Assembly: GCA_902570545.1 (NCBI GenBank)
Contig: CACFYO010000005.1
Span: 1 to 43,948 of the forward strand
Length of the DNA stretch: 43,948 bases
Direction: 5' to 3'
Source of the DNA: an uncultured Pelagibacteraceae bacterium
GTDB taxonomy: Bacteria > Pseudomonadota > Alphaproteobacteria > Pelagibacterales > Pelagibacteraceae
Shown one piece after another: positions 19,286 through 28,699 of this stretch. A program made the position numbers and the translations under genes. Below the pieces are notes generated by a model that saw nothing but the letters and a program-made list of their open reading frames with translations, had not been told where the DNA came from and made no database searches. Every line of letters starts with the position of its first letter. Positions within the stretch are counted from its first letter, which is position 1.

Positions 19286-20263
19286 TTACTTTATTTTTCT
19301 TAGTTTTTTTAAAATCTGATCTAAATCTGATGGTAATTTTGATTTAAATTCAAGTCTTGCATTACTCTTTGGGTGATTAAAGCCAATAGTCTTTGCATGT
19401 AAAAATTGTCTATTAAGTGCAATTATATCCTTTTCAAGCTCACTATCAATGTTAACGAATTTTTTAAATTTTTTTTTATATTTTTTATCACCTAAGATGT
19501 TATTACCTTTGTATGACAAATGAACTCTTATTTGATGTGTTCTCCCTGTTTCTAGTTTGCATTCAACAAGACTAAATGTAGGAATTTTCTCATTCTCAAA
19601 TATTTCTAGAGTTTTATAATTAGTCACAGCCTTTTTGCCTTTCTTTGATGAAACTTCCATCATCTGTCTATTTCTTGAACTTCGAGTAATAAAAGTCTCT
19701 ATTTTTCCATTTTGAGGTCTTACTTTACCCCAGACTAAAGCTTGGTAAACTCTAGTAATAGAATGATCAGAAAATTGTTTAGATAAATTTTCGTGTGAAA
19801 TATTATTTTTAGCAATAACTATTAATCCAGATGTATCTTTATCTATCCTGTGAACAATTCCAGGTCTTAGTTTATTTCCAATATTTGATAAATTTTTGCT
19901 ATCATAGTTTATCAATGCATTTACAATAGTATTGTCATAATTTCCAGGTCCAGGATGTATAGAAATTCCTGCAGACTTATTTATAACTATTAAATCTTTA
20001 TCTTCGTGGATAATATCAAGAGGATATTCAAATGGCTCAAGGGTCTCTTTTTTTGGTTCTGAAATCTCAAAATAAATTTCGTCATTCAATTTAATTTTTT
20101 TAGAGGGGTCAGTAATAATTATATTATTTATTTTTAATTTATTTTCCAAAATTAAACTTTTTACTCTTGACCTACTTAATTTATTATCCTGATTGGATAA
20201 TAGAATGTCTATTCTTAAATTTTTTTCTTTATTTTTAACTTTTATATTTATAAAACTTTTCAT
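19286..20263 (-). CDS. rluD: 23S rRNA pseudouridine synthase, RluD family
   Basis: 325 residues from the ATG at 20261-20263. An upstream in-frame ATG exists but would place the first 12 codons across the 5' part of the tRNA-Arg gene, and MKSFINIKVKN is a normal family start. An N-terminal S4 RNA-binding domain (about 15-70, DILLSNQDNKLSRSRVKSLI) is followed by the synthase domain with the catalytic motif HRIDKDTSGL and RTHQIRVHL. The family makes pseudouridines 1911, 1915 and 1917 in helix 69 of 23S rRNA. In front lies an antisense tRNA gene, and rpoH follows after 46 bases. Confidence 0.93.
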   Translation of the reverse strand: MKSFINIKVKNKEKNLRIDILLSNQDNKLSRSRVKSLILENKLKINNIIITDPSKKIKLNDEIYFEISEPKKETLEPFEYPLDIIHEDKDLIVINKSAGISIHPGPGNYDNTIVNALINYDSKNLSNIGNKLRPGIVHRIDKDTSGLIVIAKNNISHENLSKQFSDHSITRVYQALVWGKVRPQNGKIETFITRSSRNRQMMEVSSKKGKKAVTNYKTLEIFENEKIPTFSLVECKLETGRTHQIRVHLSYKGNNILGDKKYKKKFKKFVNIDSELEKDIIALNRQFLHAKTIGFNHPKSNARLEFKSKLPSDLDQILKKLRKIK

Positions 20264-20284
20264 ATTGATATAAATATACAATAT

Positions 20285-20361
20285 GCGCTTGTAGCTCAAC
20301 TGGATAGAGCGCCAGATTTCGGCTCTGGAGGTTCAGGGTTCGACTCCTTGCGGGCGCACCA
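20285..20361 (+). tRNA. tRNA-Arg (anticodon UCG)
   Basis: 77 nt. Acceptor stem GCGCTTG pairs with CGGGCGC (two G-T pairs), D stem GCTC/GAGC, anticodon stem CCAGA/TCTGG around the loop TTTCGGC (anticodon TCG), T stem CAGGG/CCTTG with loop TTCGACT, discriminator A and encoded CCA. A in the GGATA of the D loop is at the arginine identity position A20. Reads CGA and probably other CGN codons. It lies on the plus strand inside a block of minus-strand genes: its 3' end abuts the stop codon of the ABC permease gene (20362) and its 5' end is 21 bases from the rluD start. Confidence 0.96.
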
Positions 20362-21153
20362 TTATTCACCCATATTAATTAAAGTACCTTTATTTTTTGC
20401 AGCATTGAAAGAATAATAAAATAAAGCAATTGAAAGAGAAAAATAAAAAGCGTTCCACATAAATGCGTAGTAAACATTTTCAATATTAACTGTTTGATTA
20501 ATCAAAATATTTCTAGCTTCTTCAAATATGTAAACCAATGGAAGTACATAAGCTATTTTTTGAAATATTTCTGGAAGAGTTTCTATTGGATAATAAATGC
20601 ATCCAAAAGGTGCCAGCAAAAACATTGTTGACCATGCTATATTTTCAAATGATGGACCAAATCTAAGCAGACCTGAAGAAACTAAAATACCAAGTGTGAT
20701 CCCAAAAATATAAAGACTTAAAAATAGAAAAAATAAGAAAATTCCTAAATCTAAAATTGAAATTCCAAATAATGGGGATGTAAGTAAAATTGCTGGAACA
20801 AGGCCAATTAGTGATCTAATTAAAGCAGTTATAACAAGTGAGGTTAAAATCTCACCAATTCTCATTGGCGCTATGAAAAGATTAGTAAAATTTCTGCTCC
20901 AAATTTCTTCCAAAAAAAGCATATTGAAACCAATACTTGTCCTAAACAAAAAATCATAAAGAATTGCACACGTAAGGATTACTCCAACTGCATTATTATA
21001 ATAAGTTGTGTGCGTTGCAAAAAAATTAGATATAAATCCCCATAATGTAATTTGAATAGATGGCCAGTAAACTAGATCTAATATTCTAGGAAATGACCTA
21101 GTGATTAGATAAAAATGCCTTAAAAACAAACCGTATATTCTAGTTATACTCAC
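20362..21153 (-). CDS. ABC-2 type transporter permease
   Basis: 263 residues with about six membrane segments, for example LVYWPSIQITLWGFISNFF near the N-terminus, the long hydrophobic stretch LLTSPLFGISILDLGIFLFFLFLSL (given here only by its ends, LLTSPLF to FFLFLSL) and a C-terminal SLSIALFYYSFNAA. The arrangement and the FGCIYYPIETLP segment fit the ABC-2 exporter permease family (as in polysaccharide, drug and NodJ-like exporters). It overlaps its ATPase partner by 14 bases. Substrate cannot be told from the sequence. The stop codon directly abuts the CCA end of the opposite-strand tRNA-Arg. Confidence 0.88.
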   Translation of the reverse strand: MSITRIYGLFLRHFYLITRSFPRILDLVYWPSIQITLWGFISNFFATHTTYYNNAVGVILTCAILYDFLFRTSIGFNMLFLEEIWSRNFTNLFIAPMRIGEILTSLVITALIRSLIGLVPAILLTSPLFGISILDLGIFLFFLFLSLYIFGITLGILVSSGLLRFGPSFENIAWSTMFLLAPFGCIYYPIETLPEIFQKIAYVLPLVYIFEEARNILINQTVNIENVYYAFMWNAFYFSLSIALFYYSFNAAKNKGTLINMGE

Positions 21154-21877
21154 TTTTACTCCTTGATAGTTTTAAAAAAACTTCCTCTAAATTTGTTCTT
21201 CCATGTTTTGTAATTAAATCTTCAGGTTTACCTTGGTCTATTATTTCTCCATTTTTCATCATTAATACAGATTTACATAAACGTGTGACTTCATTCATAT
21301 TATGAGAAGCTAAAAGTATCGAAATTTTTTTTTCTTTTTTATAATCTTCTAAAAATGTCCTAACAAAATCTCCTACTTCTGGGTCTAAAGAAGCAGTTGG
21401 TTCATCAAGTAGTAGAACTTTTGGTTCATTAACTAGGGCTTTGGCTAAACTTACTCTATTTTTTTGACCTGATGAAAGTTCCCCGGTAATACTGTTTAAT
21501 AATTCACCTATTCTTAACTTTTCCGACAAATATTCAATTCGTTCCTTAATATTTTTAACTTTATAAAGTTTAGAATAAACATATAAATTTTGCTTTACAG
21601 TAAGTTTTTTGGGTAGTTCAATATATGGAGATATAAAATTAATCTTTTCAAGAATTTGAATTCTATTTTCTTCAAGTTTAAGATTATTGATAAATATTTG
21701 ACCACTTGTAGGTTTAAGCAAGCCTAGCAACATTCCAATAGTTGTTGTTTTTCCTGATCCATTAGGACCAAGTAAACCTAAAATTTCATCTTCCTCAACA
21801 TTAAATGATATTCCTTTTACAGCTTCTTTTTTTCCATAATTTTTTTTTATGTTTTTAACTTCAATTAAATTTTTCAT
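21140..21877 (-). CDS. ABC transporter ATP-binding protein (ABC-2 exporter type)
   Basis: 245 residues. Walker A GPNGSGKTTT near residue 35-44, Q-loop region FISPYIELP, signature motif LSSGQKNRVSLAKALVNEP near 134-152, Walker B VLLLDEPTASLDPEV, and H-loop ASHNMNEV. It powers the permease encoded next to it (14-base overlap). The signature is LSSGQ rather than the common LSGGQ. Its own start overlaps the end of tsaC by 4 bases, so tsaC, ATPase and permease are probably one transcript. Cytoplasmic face of the inner membrane. Confidence 0.93.
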   Translation of the reverse strand: MKNLIEVKNIKKNYGKKEAVKGISFNVEEDEILGLLGPNGSGKTTTIGMLLGLLKPTSGQIFINNLKLEENRIQILEKINFISPYIELPKKLTVKQNLYVYSKLYKVKNIKERIEYLSEKLRIGELLNSITGELSSGQKNRVSLAKALVNEPKVLLLDEPTASLDPEVGDFVRTFLEDYKKEKKISILLASHNMNEVTRLCKSVLMMKNGEIIDQGKPEDLITKHGRTNLEEVFLKLSRSKSEYN

Positions 21878-22806
21878 TTTTTTGATGCTCTTAAAATTCT
21901 ATCATTAATAGCTTCACCAATATTAACATTTGGTATTTTTTCAATAGCAATTTTTTTGTAACCTTTTTTTTTTATTATTCTTAATGTCTTATATAAATTT
22001 TTTGCAGCTTGCTTTAAATTACTTGTCTCACTTATATAAAAATAGTTTTTGTCTAATTTTTTTCTTTTTTTTATCAATATATATGCTTCATTTTGATAAT
22101 TTTTTTTGGCATTTAGCCTCACAGGTATTCCAGGTGAATAATGCAATTTACTAGTACCAGGAACTTTTATTTTAATCTTTTTTTTATTTTTATTTTCTAA
22201 TTGATTAATTATCTTATAGATTAATTTACTATTTATTCCCCCTAATCTTAAAATATGAGGTTTTCCAATAAGATTTATAATCGTTGATTCTAAACCTATT
22301 TTCGAAGAACCACCATCTAAGATAAACTTTAATTTAGGACCAAATTCATCAACCACATCCTGTTTTGAAACAGGACTTATACTTGTTGAAATATTTGCGC
22401 TAGGTGCTGCAAGTGGATAATTAATTTTTTTTAACAATTTTCTAGTTAAAGGATGACTTGGAAATCTTACTGCTACTGACTTTGAATTATTTGTAATTAT
22501 CTTTGAAACCCTACTTTGCTTTTTTAATTTTAAAACAAATGATATTGGTCCTGGGCAAAATTTCTTGTAAAGTTTAATAAAAGTATTATCAATTTCACAA
22601 TCTTTTTTTAAGTTATTAATGTTATAATAGTGAGCAATTAAAGGATTGTTTCTAGGTCTTTTTTTTAATTTATATACTCTTGAAACTGCTTTATCCGAGT
22701 ACGCATTTCCTGCCAGTCCATAGACTGTCTCGGTAGGGATTGCTATACATTCATTATTATTTAAGTATTTTATTGCTTTTTTAATATTTGAATCATCCTT
22801 TTTCAT
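21874..22806 (-). CDS. tsaC: threonylcarbamoyl-AMP synthase (Sua5/TsaC)
   Basis: 310 residues: the YrdC-type catalytic domain (about 1-200) plus the C-terminal Sua5 domain (about 215-310, with HYSPGIPV), so the longer Sua5 type. Motifs: PTETVYGLAGNA, KLKKRPRNNPL and PSANIS. Makes threonylcarbamoyl-AMP from Thr, bicarbonate and ATP, the first step of t6A37 modification in ANN-decoding tRNAs. It heads the minus-strand group with the ABC exporter and is divergent from xseB with only 20 bases between the two start codons. Confidence 0.94.
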   Translation of the reverse strand: MKKDDSNIKKAIKYLNNNECIAIPTETVYGLAGNAYSDKAVSRVYKLKKRPRNNPLIAHYYNINNLKKDCEIDNTFIKLYKKFCPGPISFVLKLKKQSRVSKIITNNSKSVAVRFPSHPLTRKLLKKINYPLAAPSANISTSISPVSKQDVVDEFGPKLKFILDGGSSKIGLESTIINLIGKPHILRLGGINSKLIYKIINQLENKNKKKIKIKVPGTSKLHYSPGIPVRLNAKKNYQNEAYILIKKRKKLDKNYFYISETSNLKQAAKNLYKTLRIIKKKGYKKIAIEKIPNVNIGEAINDRILRASKK

Positions 22807-22826
22807 ATAATATTACCAACTAATAT

Positions 22827-23081
22827 ATGAATGTAAAAAATTTGCCAGATGATATTGCGTCAAAATCTTTAAATGAGCTTACTGATTTGGCAGACGTAAT
22901 TATTAAAAATTTGGAAAATAGAAATAATCTAGAAAATACATCCGAAGACTATGCAAATTTATTAAAAATTAATAGATTAATAGAAAAAAAATTCCAAAAA
23001 AATTTTAAAGAAATATCTGATAAAACAATTTTTAAAATTAAAGATATAAAGTCAAATAAAAATGCAAAAAAAGTTAAATAA
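22827..23081 (+). CDS. xseB: exodeoxyribonuclease VII small subunit
   Basis: 84 residues. Short helical protein with KSLNELTDLADVIIKNLENR, matching the XseB pattern (F/L-E-x-LE-LE-IV--LE), and a Lys-rich tail. Position immediately before ispA and dxs (xseB-ispA-dxs) is the conserved arrangement and confirms the call. With XseA it degrades single-stranded DNA; xseA is not in this window. The last 20 bases overlap the ispA start. Confidence 0.85.
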   Translation: MNVKNLPDDIASKSLNELTDLADVIIKNLENRNNLENTSEDYANLLKINRLIEKKFQKNFKEISDKTIFKIKDIKSNKNAKKVK

Positions 23082-23931
23082 AATAGTTAATAGAACTAAC
23101 AATTATCTTTATAAATATTTTTCCAAACAAAAAAAAACTGAACTTACCAAACCAATGCTTTATGGACTTTTACCTGGAGGTAAAAAAGTAAGATCAAAAA
23201 TACTTTTTGATATTGGGTCTATATTCGAAGTAGATAAAAAAAGTATTTTGCAAGTTGCAGCAGCAGTTGAATGTATACATGCTTATTCATTAATACATGA
23301 TGACTTACCATGTATGGATAATGATAATTTGAGAAGAGGAAAATTGACAACACACAAAAAGTTTAGCGAGTCAACGGCAATTCTTGCTGGCAATTCTCTA
23401 CTTACTATTGCATTTCAAATTCTTAGTGAAAAAAGATTAAATTTAGACGACCATAAAAAAATAGAATTAATCAACCTACTTTCCGAAAGCTCAGGACATA
23501 CAGGAATTGCTGGTGGGCAGTTTTTAGACTTAAGTTATGAAAAAATTAAAAAAAATAAAAAACAAATTATAAATATGCAAATTAAAAAAACTGGAAAGCT
23601 ATTTAGTTTCTGTTGTGTTGCCCCTATTATAATGTCTGGTAAAACAAAATACCTGAATAAGTTTACTAAAATAGGCAACGAAATTGGATTATTATTTCAA
23701 ATTGCTGATGACTTGATAGATTTAAGAGGCAAAACATCTAGTGCAGGAAAAAAAACCAAAAAAGATTTAAAAATGGGAAAAGCTACTTTAATAAGTTTAC
23801 TAGGCACTGATAATACTATTAAATATGCAGATAACTTAAAATTAAAAATATTTAAAAATTTAAAAATTTTTGGAAGAAAAGGTGACGATTTTAGAGAAAC
23901 AATAAATTATATTTTAAATAGAACAAAGTGA
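23062..23931 (+). CDS. ispA: farnesyl/geranyl diphosphate synthase (short-chain polyprenyl synthase)
   Basis: 289 residues. First Asp-rich motif DDLPCMDND (the DDxxxxD form typical of bacterial FPP synthases) near residue 88 with LRRG after it, second motif DDLIDLRG near 223. Condenses IPP with DMAPP and GPP to farnesyl diphosphate for undecaprenyl phosphate and quinones. Overlaps xseB by 20 bases and dxs by 4, so strongly coupled. Confidence 0.95.
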   Translation: MQKKLNKIVNRTNNYLYKYFSKQKKTELTKPMLYGLLPGGKKVRSKILFDIGSIFEVDKKSILQVAAAVECIHAYSLIHDDLPCMDNDNLRRGKLTTHKKFSESTAILAGNSLLTIAFQILSEKRLNLDDHKKIELINLLSESSGHTGIAGGQFLDLSYEKIKKNKKQIINMQIKKTGKLFSFCCVAPIIMSGKTKYLNKFTKIGNEIGLLFQIADDLIDLRGKTSSAGKKTKKDLKMGKATLISLLGTDNTIKYADNLKLKIFKNLKIFGRKGDDFRETINYILNRTK

Positions 23932-25841
23932 GCAATAATTATAAATTTCTAGATAATATCAATTTTCCTGATGATGTAAGAAAATTATCACAATCTGACA
24001 TTAAAATTTTGGCAGACGAGGTTCGACAAGAGTTAATTGATGTTGTTTCTGAAACAGGAGGGCATTTAGGTGCTGGACTAGGAGTTGTAGAATTGACTGT
24101 TGTCTTACACTATATATTTAATACTCCTCATGATAAATTAATTTGGGATGTAGGGCATCAAACTTATCCGCATAAAATATTAACTGGTAGAAAAAAACAA
24201 ATAAGAACTCTTAGAAAAGGTGAAGGATTATCAGGTTTTACAAAAAGATCAGAAAGTGAGTACGATCCATTTGGTGCTGCTCATAGTTCAACTTCTATTT
24301 CATCCGCATTAGGAATAGCAGTAGCTAATAAGTTATCAAATAAATCAGGTAATGTAATTGCAGTCATAGGTGATGGGGCGATAAGCGCTGGTATGGCTTA
24401 TGAGGCTATGAACAATGCAGGTGGAAGCAAAACAAAGATGATTGTTGTTTTAAATGATAACGATATGTCAATTGCAAAACCTGTTGGTGCTATGAGAAAA
24501 TATCTAGCAAAAATTTTATCTGGCAAAGTTTACTTTAGTTTTAGAGAAACATTAAAATTAATTATATCTGCTTTTTCAAAAAGATTTAAAAATCAAGCTG
24601 GAAAAGCTGAAGATTTTTTAAGATCTGCAGTAACTGGTGGAACATTATTTAATTCTATGGGATTCTACTATATTGGACCAATTGACGGACACGATATTGA
24701 TTCAATGGTCTCAGTATTTAATAATGCAAAAGATATTAATTATGATGGACCAATTTTAATCCATGTTAAAACTGAAAAAGGAAAAGGTTATTCGTTTGCT
24801 GAAAAATCGGAGGACAAATTTCATGGTGTTTCAAAATTTAACGTAAAAACAGGAGAACAAGAAAAGTCTAAATCTAATACTCCTTCTTATACAAAAGTAT
24901 TCGCCAATTCATTAATCAAACATGCAGAAAAAGATAGTAAGGTCGTTGGCATAACTGCCGCTATGCCATCAGGAACAGGGATGGATTTATTTGGAAAAAA
25001 ATTTCCTGATAGAATGTTTGATGTTGGGATAGCCGAGCAACATGCTGTTACTTTTGCTGCGGGTATGGCTACTGAAGGGTATAAACCATACGCTGCAATA
25101 TACTCTACATTTCTTCAAAGAGCTTACGATCAGGTCGTTCATGATGTAGCAATACAATCTTTGCCTGTTAGATTTGCAATCGATAGAGCGGGATTAGTCG
25201 GTGCCGATGGCCCAACACATGCTGGATCTTTTGATATAACTTATCTTTCAACATTACCAAATTTTGTGGTAATGGCTGCAAGTGATGAGGCCGAGCTTGT
25301 AAAAATGATAAATACATCAATGGACATAAACGATAGACCATCAGCTTTTAGATATCCAAGGGGCAATGGTGTGGGAGTTCAATTACCTGATATATCTGAG
25401 AAAATTGAATTGGGTAAAGCAAAAATAATAAAAGAAGGAAAAAAAGTTGCAATCTTAAATTTTGGAGCAAGATTACAGGAGTGTATTTTGGCTTCTGAAA
25501 ATTTAACAAAAAAAGGAATTGATATCTCAATTATTGATGCAAGATTTGCAAAACCGTTAGATGAAAATCTAATATGGCAAATTGCTACAGAACATGAAGT
25601 TATGATTACAATAGAAGAAGGTTCAATTGGGGGATTTGGGTCTCACGTAAGTCAATTTTTAAGTGAAAAAAATTTATTAGATAGTAACCTAAAATTTAGA
25701 TCAATGATATTGCCTGACAGATTTATTGATCATGATAAACCAGAGATAATGTATAAGTTTGCAAATCTAGACTCTATCGGAATTGAAAATAAAATTTTAG
25801 ATACCTTAAATTCAAAAGTTTTAATTAAAAAATCTAATTAA
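23928..25841 (+). CDS. dxs: 1-deoxy-D-xylulose-5-phosphate synthase
   Basis: 637 residues, family length. TPP-binding motif [18 protein letters not shown] (about residues 147-164), [24 protein letters not shown] with the conserved Glu, and [13 protein letters not shown] in the transketolase-like domain. Condenses pyruvate and glyceraldehyde-3-P to DXP, the entry to the MEP isoprenoid pathway and a precursor of thiamine and pyridoxal phosphate. Start is GTG, overlapping the ispA stop by 4 bases. Its TAA interleaves with the aroC stop in one TTAA (25838-25841). Confidence 0.98.
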   Translation: MSNNYKFLDNINFPDDVRKLSQSDIKILADEVRQELIDVVSETGGHLGAGLGVVELTVVLHYIFNTPHDKLIWDVGHQTYPHKILTGRKKQIRTLRKGEGLSGFTKRSESEYDPFGAAHSSTSISSALGIAVANKLSNKSGNVIAVIGDGAISAGMAYEAMNNAGGSKTKMIVVLNDNDMSIAKPVGAMRKYLAKILSGKVYFSFRETLKLIISAFSKRFKNQAGKAEDFLRSAVTGGTLFNSMGFYYIGPIDGHDIDSMVSVFNNAKDINYDGPILIHVKTEKGKGYSFAEKSEDKFHGVSKFNVKTGEQEKSKSNTPSYTKVFANSLIKHAEKDSKVVGITAAMPSGTGMDLFGKKFPDRMFDVGIAEQHAVTFAAGMATEGYKPYAAIYSTFLQRAYDQVVHDVAIQSLPVRFAIDRAGLVGADGPTHAGSFDITYLSTLPNFVVMAASDEAELVKMINTSMDINDRPSAFRYPRGNGVGVQLPDISEKIELGKAKIIKEGKKVAILNFGARLQECILASENLTKKGIDISIIDARFAKPLDENLIWQIATEHEVMITIEEGSIGGFGSHVSQFLSEKNLLDSNLKFRSMILPDRFIDHDKPEIMYKFANLDSIGIENKILDTLNSKVLIKKSN

Positions 25842-26923
25842 ATTTTATTCTGAGCTGCGTTCATTAAATAATGATCAAGAATTACACAATGCATCATAGC
25901 CTCTCCTATTGGAACAGCTCTAATTCCAACACAGGGATCATGTCTTCCTTTTACAGATATTGTTGTATTCTTCCCAAACCTATCAATTGTTTTCCTCGAT
26001 GATAAAATAGATGATGTTGGTTTTACCGCAAATGAAACATTTATTTCTTGTCCAGTAGATATTCCTCCAAGAATTCCTCCTGCATTATTTGATTTAAAAC
26101 TAGTTTTACCTTTTTTTTTCAAAATTTCATCGGAGTTTTCCTCACCGGTTAACATTGCCGAGTTAATTCCTGATCCAATATTTACACCCTTTACAGCATT
26201 AATACTCATCATTGCTGCTGCAAGATCCATGTCTAATTTTGAGTATATTGGTGCTCCAAGTCCCAAAGGAACTCCTCTTGCTCTAACTTCAATTATTGCT
26301 CCACAAGATGATCCAGCTTTTCTTATCCCAAGTAAATATTTTTCCCAAAGTTTAATCACAGTTTTATCAGGACAAAAAAATGGATTACTAGAAATTGTTT
26401 TATCTTTCCATTTCTTTAAGTCACATCCTAATATCCCTAATTGTGTAACAGCACCAACAGCTTGATAACTCTTTCCAATTTTACTTTTCAAAACAACTTT
26501 TGCTATAGCACCCGCCGCAACTCTAGCAGCAGTCTCACGAGCAGATTGTCTTCCACCACCTCTGTAATCCCGGATTCCATATTTTTTGAAATAAGTATAA
26601 TCTGCATGTCCTGGTCTAAATTTATTCTTTATTGTCTCATAGTCTCTAGATCTCATATCTTTATTATAAATTATTAGGGAAATTGGAGTTCCAGTTGTTC
26701 TACCCTCAAAAACACCAGATAAAATATTAATTTTGTCGTCTTCTTTTCTTTGAGTTGTAAATTTAGATTGTCCTGGTTTTCTTTTATTAAGTTCTTTTTG
26801 TATATCGCTTTCTTTTATTGGAATATTTGGAGGGCAGCCATCTACAACGCATCCAATAGCCAGACCATGTGACTCTCCCCAAGTGGTAAACCTAAATAAC
26901 TTTCCAAAAGTATTAAATGACAT
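25838..26923 (-). CDS. aroC: chorismate synthase
   Basis: 361 residues. Start [20 protein letters not shown] carries the family N-terminal signature (FG--F---TWGESHG); [24 protein letters not shown] segment ([20 protein letters not shown]) and [15 protein letters not shown] also match. Forms chorismate from EPSP with reduced FMN, last step of the shikimate pathway. Divergent from pdxH with 32 bases between starts. Confidence 0.98.
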   Translation of the reverse strand: MSFNTFGKLFRFTTWGESHGLAIGCVVDGCPPNIPIKESDIQKELNKRKPGQSKFTTQRKEDDKINILSGVFEGRTTGTPISLIIYNKDMRSRDYETIKNKFRPGHADYTYFKKYGIRDYRGGGRQSARETAARVAAGAIAKVVLKSKIGKSYQAVGAVTQLGILGCDLKKWKDKTISSNPFFCPDKTVIKLWEKYLLGIRKAGSSCGAIIEVRARGVPLGLGAPIYSKLDMDLAAAMMSINAVKGVNIGSGINSAMLTGEENSDEILKKKGKTSFKSNNAGGILGGISTGQEINVSFAVKPTSSILSSRKTIDRFGKNTTISVKGRHDPCVGIRAVPIGEAMMHCVILDHYLMNAAQNKI

Positions 26924-26955
26924 TATTTTAATGTATAAATTATTTTTTTAAATTT

Positions 26956-27579
26956 ATGAACGAAAAAAACTCACTTGGACTAAATCTTTGCTTTAAAGAA
27001 CATAATAACCCAATAAAACTTTTTGAGGAATGGTTCAATAAAGCAAAAAAAACAGAAATTAATGATCCAAACGCATTTGCAGTTGGAACGTTAAATAAAA
27101 ATGGGTTTCCAACAGTTAGAATGGTGCTTCTTAAAGATTTTGATAAAAATGGATTTATTTTTTATACAAACCTTAATAGTGATAAAAGCAAAGCAATCAG
27201 AAATACCTCAAAAATTTCGATGTGCTTTCATTGGAAGAGTTTGCAAAGGCAAATTAGAATAGTTGGCGTTGCATCTAAAGTATCAAAAAAAGAAGCTGAT
27301 GATTATTATAATTCAAGAGCCTATGGAAGTAGAATAGGTGCTTGGGCCTCAAGGCAAAGTTCTATTTTAAAACAAAGACAAGATTTATATAAGTCCATTG
27401 AGGAATTTAAGAAAAAATTCCCAAACAAAAAAAAGATACCGCGACCCAAACATTGGTCTGGTTGGAGAATTAAACCAAAGGAAATTGAATTCTGGCTAGA
27501 TGGACAGAATCGAATTCATGAAAGGTTAAAATATATTAGATTACCCAAAAAATGGAAAAAAGTATTATTAAGTCCTTAA
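26956..27579 (+). CDS. pdxH: pyridoxamine/pyridoxine 5'-phosphate oxidase
   Basis: 207 residues. FMN-binding split-barrel: PNAFAVGTLNKNGFPTVRMVLLKDFDKNGFIFYTN (key part TVRMVLLK), SKIGAWASRQS-like SRIGAWASRQSS, and C-terminal HWSGWRIKP and EFWLDGQNRIHER. Oxidises PNP/PMP to pyridoxal 5'-phosphate. Stands alone on the plus strand between two minus-strand genes; its stop interleaves with that of the polyprenyl synthase in TTAA (27576-27579). Confidence 0.96.
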   Translation: MNEKNSLGLNLCFKEHNNPIKLFEEWFNKAKKTEINDPNAFAVGTLNKNGFPTVRMVLLKDFDKNGFIFYTNLNSDKSKAIRNTSKISMCFHWKSLQRQIRIVGVASKVSKKEADDYYNSRAYGSRIGAWASRQSSILKQRQDLYKSIEEFKKKFPNKKKIPRPKHWSGWRIKPKEIEFWLDGQNRIHERLKYIRLPKKWKKVLLSP

Positions 27580-28589
27580 AAATTTCTCTCGATACTAAAA
27601 GAAGTTAAGTTTTTTAATATATTTTTTTCTTCAGACTCTTCAAATACACTTAAAGAATTAGAAGCTAAATTAATATAATGTTCTGCTTTTTTATAACACT
27701 CATTAATAATATTATTTTTTTTTATTAGAAGTAGGACATGTTCTAAATCTTGCTTTTCACGAATATCTTTTTCAAAAAAAGATTTTAATTTTTCTTTTTC
27801 GAACTTATCAACTTTTTGATAAAGTAAAATTATAGGCAAAGTCACTTTACCTTCGTAAAAGTCATTGCCAATATTTTTTCCAAATAATTTTAATTCAGAA
27901 TTATAGTCTAATGTGTCATCTGCTATTTGAAATGTAAGCCCTAAGTTTTTTCCATAAAATTCCAAAGCATTTTTATATTTTAAATCTTTTTCTGCAATAA
28001 TTGCACCAACTTTAGTAGCTGCCGCAAATAAAGAAGCTGTTTTTGATGAAATAATATTTAGATATGTTTCTTCCAAGATATCTATTTCTTTATTGTGTTG
28101 TAACTGAAGAACTTCACCTTGGGCAATTTCAGATGATGTAGTTGCTAAAAGTTTTAATAGTTCTAAATTCCCGTCCTCTACCATCATTTCAAAACATTTG
28201 CTTAGCAAATAATCACCTACCAAAATTGATGAATGATTTCCCCAAATTGTATTAAGTGTTTTTTTACCTCGTCTAATGTCAGCACTATCTATTACATCGT
28301 CATGCATTAAAGTAGCTGCATGTATAAGTTCTACACAAGCGGCAAGATTTACATCTCTTAATCCTTTTTGATATTCACAAATTTTAGCACATTGCAAGGT
28401 TAAGAGTGCTCTTAGTCTTTTTCCACCAGTTTTTAGATGATACTTGGTCATCTTTTGAACCAATTCAACTTTACTTGCTAGTCTAGAATTGATTTTTTCT
28501 TCAACTAGAATCAATTTATCATCGACTGAATTTTTTAAATCTGCATATGAATTATTAATTTGTTTCTTTAGCTGTATTACAGTTCCCAT
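27576..28589 (-). CDS. ispB: long-chain polyprenyl (octaprenyl-type) diphosphate synthase
   Basis: 337 residues. First Asp-rich motif DDVIDSADIRRG (DDxxD form of long-chain enzymes) near residue 95, second motif ADDTLDYNSE near 222. The DDxxD first motif and greater length separate it from the ispA product (23062), which has DDxxxxD. Makes the isoprenoid tail of ubiquinone; exact chain length cannot be read from the sequence. Divergent from the S49 peptidase gene, with 110 non-coding bases between them. Confidence 0.93.
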   Translation of the reverse strand: MGTVIQLKKQINNSYADLKNSVDDKLILVEEKINSRLASKVELVQKMTKYHLKTGGKRLRALLTLQCAKICEYQKGLRDVNLAACVELIHAATLMHDDVIDSADIRRGKKTLNTIWGNHSSILVGDYLLSKCFEMMVEDGNLELLKLLATTSSEIAQGEVLQLQHNKEIDILEETYLNIISSKTASLFAAATKVGAIIAEKDLKYKNALEFYGKNLGLTFQIADDTLDYNSELKLFGKNIGNDFYEGKVTLPIILLYQKVDKFEKEKLKSFFEKDIREKQDLEHVLLLIKKNNIINECYKKAEHYINLASNSLSVFEESEEKNILKNLTSFSIERNF

Positions 28590-28631
28590 TAATTAAAACT
28601 ATTATATCCAATTTATTAATATACTTATCAA

Positions 28632-28659
28632 TTGACGCACCTTATTCTTTAATTATAAC
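28632..28659 (+). promoter_or_regulatory. candidate sigma-70 promoter of the sppA-glyQS-ppdK operon
   Basis: TTGACG (28632-28637), 16-bp spacer, TATAAC (28654-28659), leaving a leader of about 35 bases before the ATG at 28700. A perfect TATAAT also occurs at 28667-28672 without a clear -35. The 110-base gap 28590-28699 otherwise holds no gene that I can see and must also contain the promoter of the divergent polyprenyl synthase. Confidence 0.45.
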
Positions 28660-28699
28660 TAGTGTTTATAATATATTTAAAAAATTTATAACAATTCTA

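Noticed and set aside
20264..20299. Twelve extra N-terminal codons for rluD
   Set aside because: They would overlap the 5' part of the tRNA-Arg gene, and family alignment by eye favours the ATG at 20261-20263.
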